This document shows positions 61,482-64,000 of a stretch of DNA of 64,000 nucleotides, in pieces. Position numbers and translations under genes: made by a program. This stretch comes from Hydrogenophaga sp. (GTDB lineage Bacteria; Pseudomonadota; Gammaproteobacteria; Burkholderiales; Burkholderiaceae_C): assembly GCA_016741995.1 (NCBI GenBank), contig JACVCO010000007.1, positions 124,001 through 188,000 on the forward strand. Direction: 5' to 3'. Position 1 is the first letter of the stretch. Every line of letters starts with the position of its first letter. A model generated the notes under the pieces. It was not told where the DNA came from. It was given only the letters and a program-made list of their open reading frames with translations, and did not search any database.

Positions 61482-62998
61482 CGCTGCGCCTCCGCCGTGG
61501 TCAGGGGCAGGCCCAGCGCGACGCGGCGCACCAGCCAGGCGCTGGGTCGGTAGCGCGGGTCGCCGGTGGTGGCGAGCTGCGCCTGCAGCACCTCCAGCAG
61601 GCGCGCGGCGCCCAACTGGTCGCCCCAGCCCAGCGGGCCTTTCGGGTAACCCAGGCCCAGGCGCACGGCGTCTTCCAGGTCGCCCACGCTGGCGATGCCG
61701 CGCTGCGCGATGTTGGCCGCGATGTTGACGATGGTCGCCATCACGCGCTGGGCGATGAAGCCGGGACTGTCGTTGATGAGCGTGACCGGCACACCGCCGT
61801 GCGAGAGCAGCGCGTGCGCGGCGTCGCGGGCGGCGGGCGTGGTCACGGCCGTGAGCATGAGCGTGCGGCGCAGGGCCAGCGGGGGCAGCGGGTCCACCGC
61901 CACACAGCGGGCGGCGTCCACGCCAAGCGCGAGCGCGGTGCGGGTGGCGTCGTGGCCCCAGGGCTGCACCAGCAGCAGCGCGGCGTCTTGCGCCCGATCA
62001 ACGAGGCGCGCACCCGCTTCGGTGCACAGCGCGCGCAGGCCCGCGGCGCCGCTGGCGGCCGGGTCCACCCACACCGTCAAGCCCGCGGGCATCTCGGGCA
62101 CCGGCTTCGCGGGTGCAGCGGTCTTCTGCCCGTCCTCGCCGTAGCGGTACCAGCCCTGCCCGCTCTTGCGGCCGAACAGGCCCGCGGCCACGCGCGGCGG
62201 CACCAGCGACGAAGGCCGGAAGCGCGGCTCCTGCTGGAACTGCTCGTAGATCGAGGCCATCACGCGCGAAGACACGTCCAGGCCCGTCAGGTCCAGCAAC
62301 TCGAACGGGCCCATGCGAAAGCCCAGGGCGTCGCGCAGCACGTCGTCCACGTCGGCGGGCGTGGCCACCTGCTCTTCCAGGATGCGCAGGCCTTCGGTGT
62401 AGAGGCCGCGCCCGGCGTGGTTGATGAGAAAGCCCGGCTGGTCGGCCGTGACCACCGCGCGGTGCCCGGCGCCTTCGGTGAGCTCGCGCAGGCGCGCCAC
62501 CACCGCGGGCGCGGTGCGCACCGCCGCGATCACCTCGGCCACCTTCATCAGCGGCACCGGGTTGAAGAAGTGCAGGCCCGCCACGTTCTGCGGGCGCTGG
62601 CACGCCGCCGCGATCTCGGCCACCACCAGCGACGAGGTGTTGCTCGCCAGGATGGCGTCGCTGCCCAGCACGTCTTCGAGCGCGCGGAACAGCGCGCGCT
62701 TGACCTCCAGGTCCTCGACGATCGCCTCGATCACCAATTCGCAGCCTGCCAGATCGGCCAGCGAGGCGCAGGCCGTCATGCGTTCACGCGTCTGCGCGTG
62801 CGCCTCGGCCGTCATGCGGCCTTTCTCGACCGCCCGCGCGAACATGCCGTCCACGTAGTCCACGGCCTTGGCCGCCGCGCCGGGCTGCGCGTCGTGGCAG
62901 CGCACGGTGTGGCCAGCCTGCGCGAAGAGCTGCACGATGCCGCGGCCCATGGTGCCCGCGCCGACGACGCCGATGGTGGTGGGTGAAGAAGAAGCCAT
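61478..62998 (-). CDS. paaH: 3-hydroxyacyl-CoA dehydrogenase (PaaH/PaaC-like)
   Basis: The 506-aa protein has the NAD-binding motif TIGVVGAGTMGRGIVQLFAQAG, the catalytic histidine in LHFFNPVPLMKVAEVI and LASNTSSL. A second, C-terminal HCDH domain follows (INDSPGFIAQRVMATIVN), as in PaaH/PaaC, which oxidise 3-hydroxyadipyl-CoA. It lies 20 nt after a PaaF-like hydratase gene. Other 3-hydroxyacyl-CoAs are equally possible. Confidence 0.85.
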   Translation of the reverse strand: MASSSPTTIGVVGAGTMGRGIVQLFAQAGHTVRCHDAQPGAAAKAVDYVDGMFARAVEKGRMTAEAHAQTRERMTACASLADLAGCELVIEAIVEDLEVKRALFRALEDVLGSDAILASNTSSLVVAEIAAACQRPQNVAGLHFFNPVPLMKVAEVIAAVRTAPAVVARLRELTEGAGHRAVVTADQPGFLINHAGRGLYTEGLRILEEQVATPADVDDVLRDALGFRMGPFELLDLTGLDVSSRVMASIYEQFQQEPRFRPSSLVPPRVAAGLFGRKSGQGWYRYGEDGQKTAAPAKPVPEMPAGLTVWVDPAASGAAGLRALCTEAGARLVDRAQDAALLLVQPWGHDATRTALALGVDAARCVAVDPLPPLALRRTLMLTAVTTPAARDAAHALLSHGGVPVTLINDSPGFIAQRVMATIVNIAANIAQRGIASVGDLEDAVRLGLGYPKGPLGWGDQLGAARLLEVLQAQLATTGDPRYRPSAWLVRRVALGLPLTTAEAQR

Positions 62999-63018
62999 GT
63001 GAAGAGCGGGCGCCGGGT

Positions 63019-63801
63019 TCAGCGGCCGTTGAATTGCGGTTTGCGTTTCTCGAGGAAGGCGCGCATGCCTTCGGTCTTGTCGGCGGTGTCGAACAGCAGC
63101 AGGAACTCGCGGTTCTCCAGTGCCAGCGCGGCATCCAGCGGCAGGTCGGCACCCTGGCGCAGCGTGCGCTTGGTGGCTTCGATGGCCTTGGGCGGCATGC
63201 GCGCGGCCTTGCGCGCGAGTTCCAGCGCGCGCGCCAGCGCCTGCCCTTCGGCGGCGAACTCGGCCACCAGGCCGAGCTGGAAGGCGCGCTCGCCCGTGAG
63301 CGGTTCGGCGGTCATGAGCATCAGGCTGGCCACCTGCTTGCCCACGGTGCGCACCAGGCGCTGCGTGCCGCCGGCGCCGGGCATGATGCCCACGGCCAGC
63401 TCGGGCTGGCCCAGGCGCGCGGTGGCGTCGGCGACGATGAAATCGCACATCAGTGCCAGCTCGCAACCGGCGCCCAGCGCAAAGCCGCTCACCGCCGCGA
63501 TGACGGGCTTGCGCGCGTTCGCCAGCGGTGCCCAGTACTGGCCGAGGTCGATGGCGGCCACGTCCTGCGCGCCCTTGTCGACCAGCAGGTTGAGGTCGGC
63601 ACCCGCGGCAAACACCGTTTCATTCCCGGTGATGACGATGGCCTTCACCTCGGCATCGGCCTCCAGTTCGCGCACCGCCGCGGCGATGGCAGCGCGCATC
63701 ACCAGATCGAGCGCGTTGCGCTTCTCCGGGCGGTTGAGCGTGAGCACGCCGACGGCGCCTTCGCGCGAGACCACCACCGGGCTGTTCGTCGATTCGCTCA
63801 C
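63019..63801 (-). CDS. paaF: Enoyl-CoA hydratase, PaaF-like
   Basis: The 260-aa crotonase-fold protein has GNETVFAAGADLNLL and GFALGAGCELALMCD, which carries the first catalytic glutamate. In place of the second glutamate is the PaaF-type LAVGIMPGAGGTQRLVRTVGK. PaaF hydrates 2,3-dehydroadipyl-CoA in phenylacetate breakdown. It overlaps the gene at the right edge by 4 nt. The phenylacetate epoxidase genes are not in the window, so the pathway is open. Confidence 0.82.
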   Translation of the reverse strand: MSESTNSPVVVSREGAVGVLTLNRPEKRNALDLVMRAAIAAAVRELEADAEVKAIVITGNETVFAAGADLNLLVDKGAQDVAAIDLGQYWAPLANARKPVIAAVSGFALGAGCELALMCDFIVADATARLGQPELAVGIMPGAGGTQRLVRTVGKQVASLMLMTAEPLTGERAFQLGLVAEFAAEGQALARALELARKAARMPPKAIEATKRTLRQGADLPLDAALALENREFLLLFDTADKTEGMRAFLEKRKPQFNGR

Positions 63802-64000
63802 CGCTTCACCCCCGGGCGCGCGACGAAATCCGCGGCGCGCTTGTGGCTGAAGGCGTCGAAGCCTTCCTTGAAGTCATCGCCGAGCAGGCACACGGCCTGG
63901 TCGGTTTCCTCGCGCTGCAGCTCTTCGTCCAGCGTGGTGGAGGGGTGGTTGAGCCGAGCCTTCATGCGGCCGAAGGCCTCGGTGGGCAACTGCGCGAGCC
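63798..64000 (-). CDS. Enoyl-CoA hydratase/isomerase, C-terminal part (cut by window edge)
   Basis: The last 66 or so residues of a crotonase-fold protein are visible (LAQLPTEAFGRMKARLN, STTLDEELQREETDQAVCL, DFKEGFDAFSHKRAADF). This C-terminal pattern is typical of PaaG/EchA proteins. The frame is open to the right edge, so the true start lies outside the window. It overlaps the PaaF-like gene as ATGA. Confidence 0.8.
   Translation of the reverse strand, partial: LAQLPTEAFGRMKARLNHPSTTLDEELQREETDQAVCLLGDDFKEGFDAFSHKRAADFVARPGVKR

Noticed and set aside
63019..64000. Phenylacetate degradation operon
   Set aside because: PaaF/PaaH-like genes are present, but no epoxidase (PaaABCDE) or ligase PaaK is seen, so the pathway cannot be assigned.
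1..64000. CRISPR arrays, tRNA or rRNA genes
   Set aside because: No regularly spaced short repeats and no recognisable tRNA or rRNA sequence were found by eye.

Overview
The window is high-GC DNA (most genes look close to two thirds G+C) with tightly packed, often ATGA-overlapping operons. Its gene families (Bug/TctC and TRAP solute receptors, MocR and ECF41 regulators, CaiB/BaiF and Liv catabolic clusters) suggest a metabolically versatile betaproteobacterium, most likely Comamonadaceae (Hydrogenophaga/Variovorax/Acidovorax-like). This assignment rests on gene content and style only; there is no rRNA or tRNA gene in the window.

Left part (0-16.4 kb): a VanAB-type Rieske O-demethylase pair. 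Then a mevalonate-type module: class II HMG-CoA reductase plus a TRAP transporter, divergent from a MocR regulator, with clear repeated operator half-sites between them. Next come an azoreductase/LysR pair, an ECF41 sigma factor with its AhpD-like target (both preceded by the same promoter motif), an AraC regulator, an IorAB-type molybdenum hydroxylase sharing a repeated motif with the araC upstream region, and an orphan TRAP receptor followed by a good terminator.

Middle (16.4-36.4 kb): an AT-richer insert of about 1.45 kb carrying three small ORFs (one a SUKH/SMI1-type immunity protein), bounded by a perfect 43-bp inverted repeat and divided by related palindromes. Then a Fur-box-led imelysin / di-heme oxidase / imelysin / DUF1513 iron operon, a long lacI-xylB-xylA-epimerase-oxidoreductase-ABC sugar operon led by a perfect 28-bp palindrome, and a GntR-controlled receptor/TauE/amidohydrolase operon.

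Right part (36.4-64 kb): a large acyl-CoA catabolic island. It has an ACAD-AMACR-ECH operon, a Liv ABC transporter with an embedded acyl-CoA ligase, a ferredoxin-reductase-like flavoprotein, two paralogous TetR regulators, and a TRAP transporter operon holding an LvaAB-like kinase/partner pair, an AttH/CrtC-like protein and a second acyl-CoA ligase. It also has a PaaGFH-like beta-oxidation operon with an HTD2-type hydratase, a CrtI-like flavoprotein, an N-terminally extended ACAD and a methylfumaryl-CoA-isomerase-like CoA transferase.

The strongest new signal is a 20-bp palindromic operator (consensus TAGWCCGWC-N2-GWCGGWCTA) at four promoters of this island (39680, 47120, 48484, 56288). In each case it overlaps the likely -10 box. 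It ties these operons into one TetR regulon whose substrate is unknown; the gene content hints at a methyl-branched, hydroxylated (perhaps terpenoid-derived) acid.
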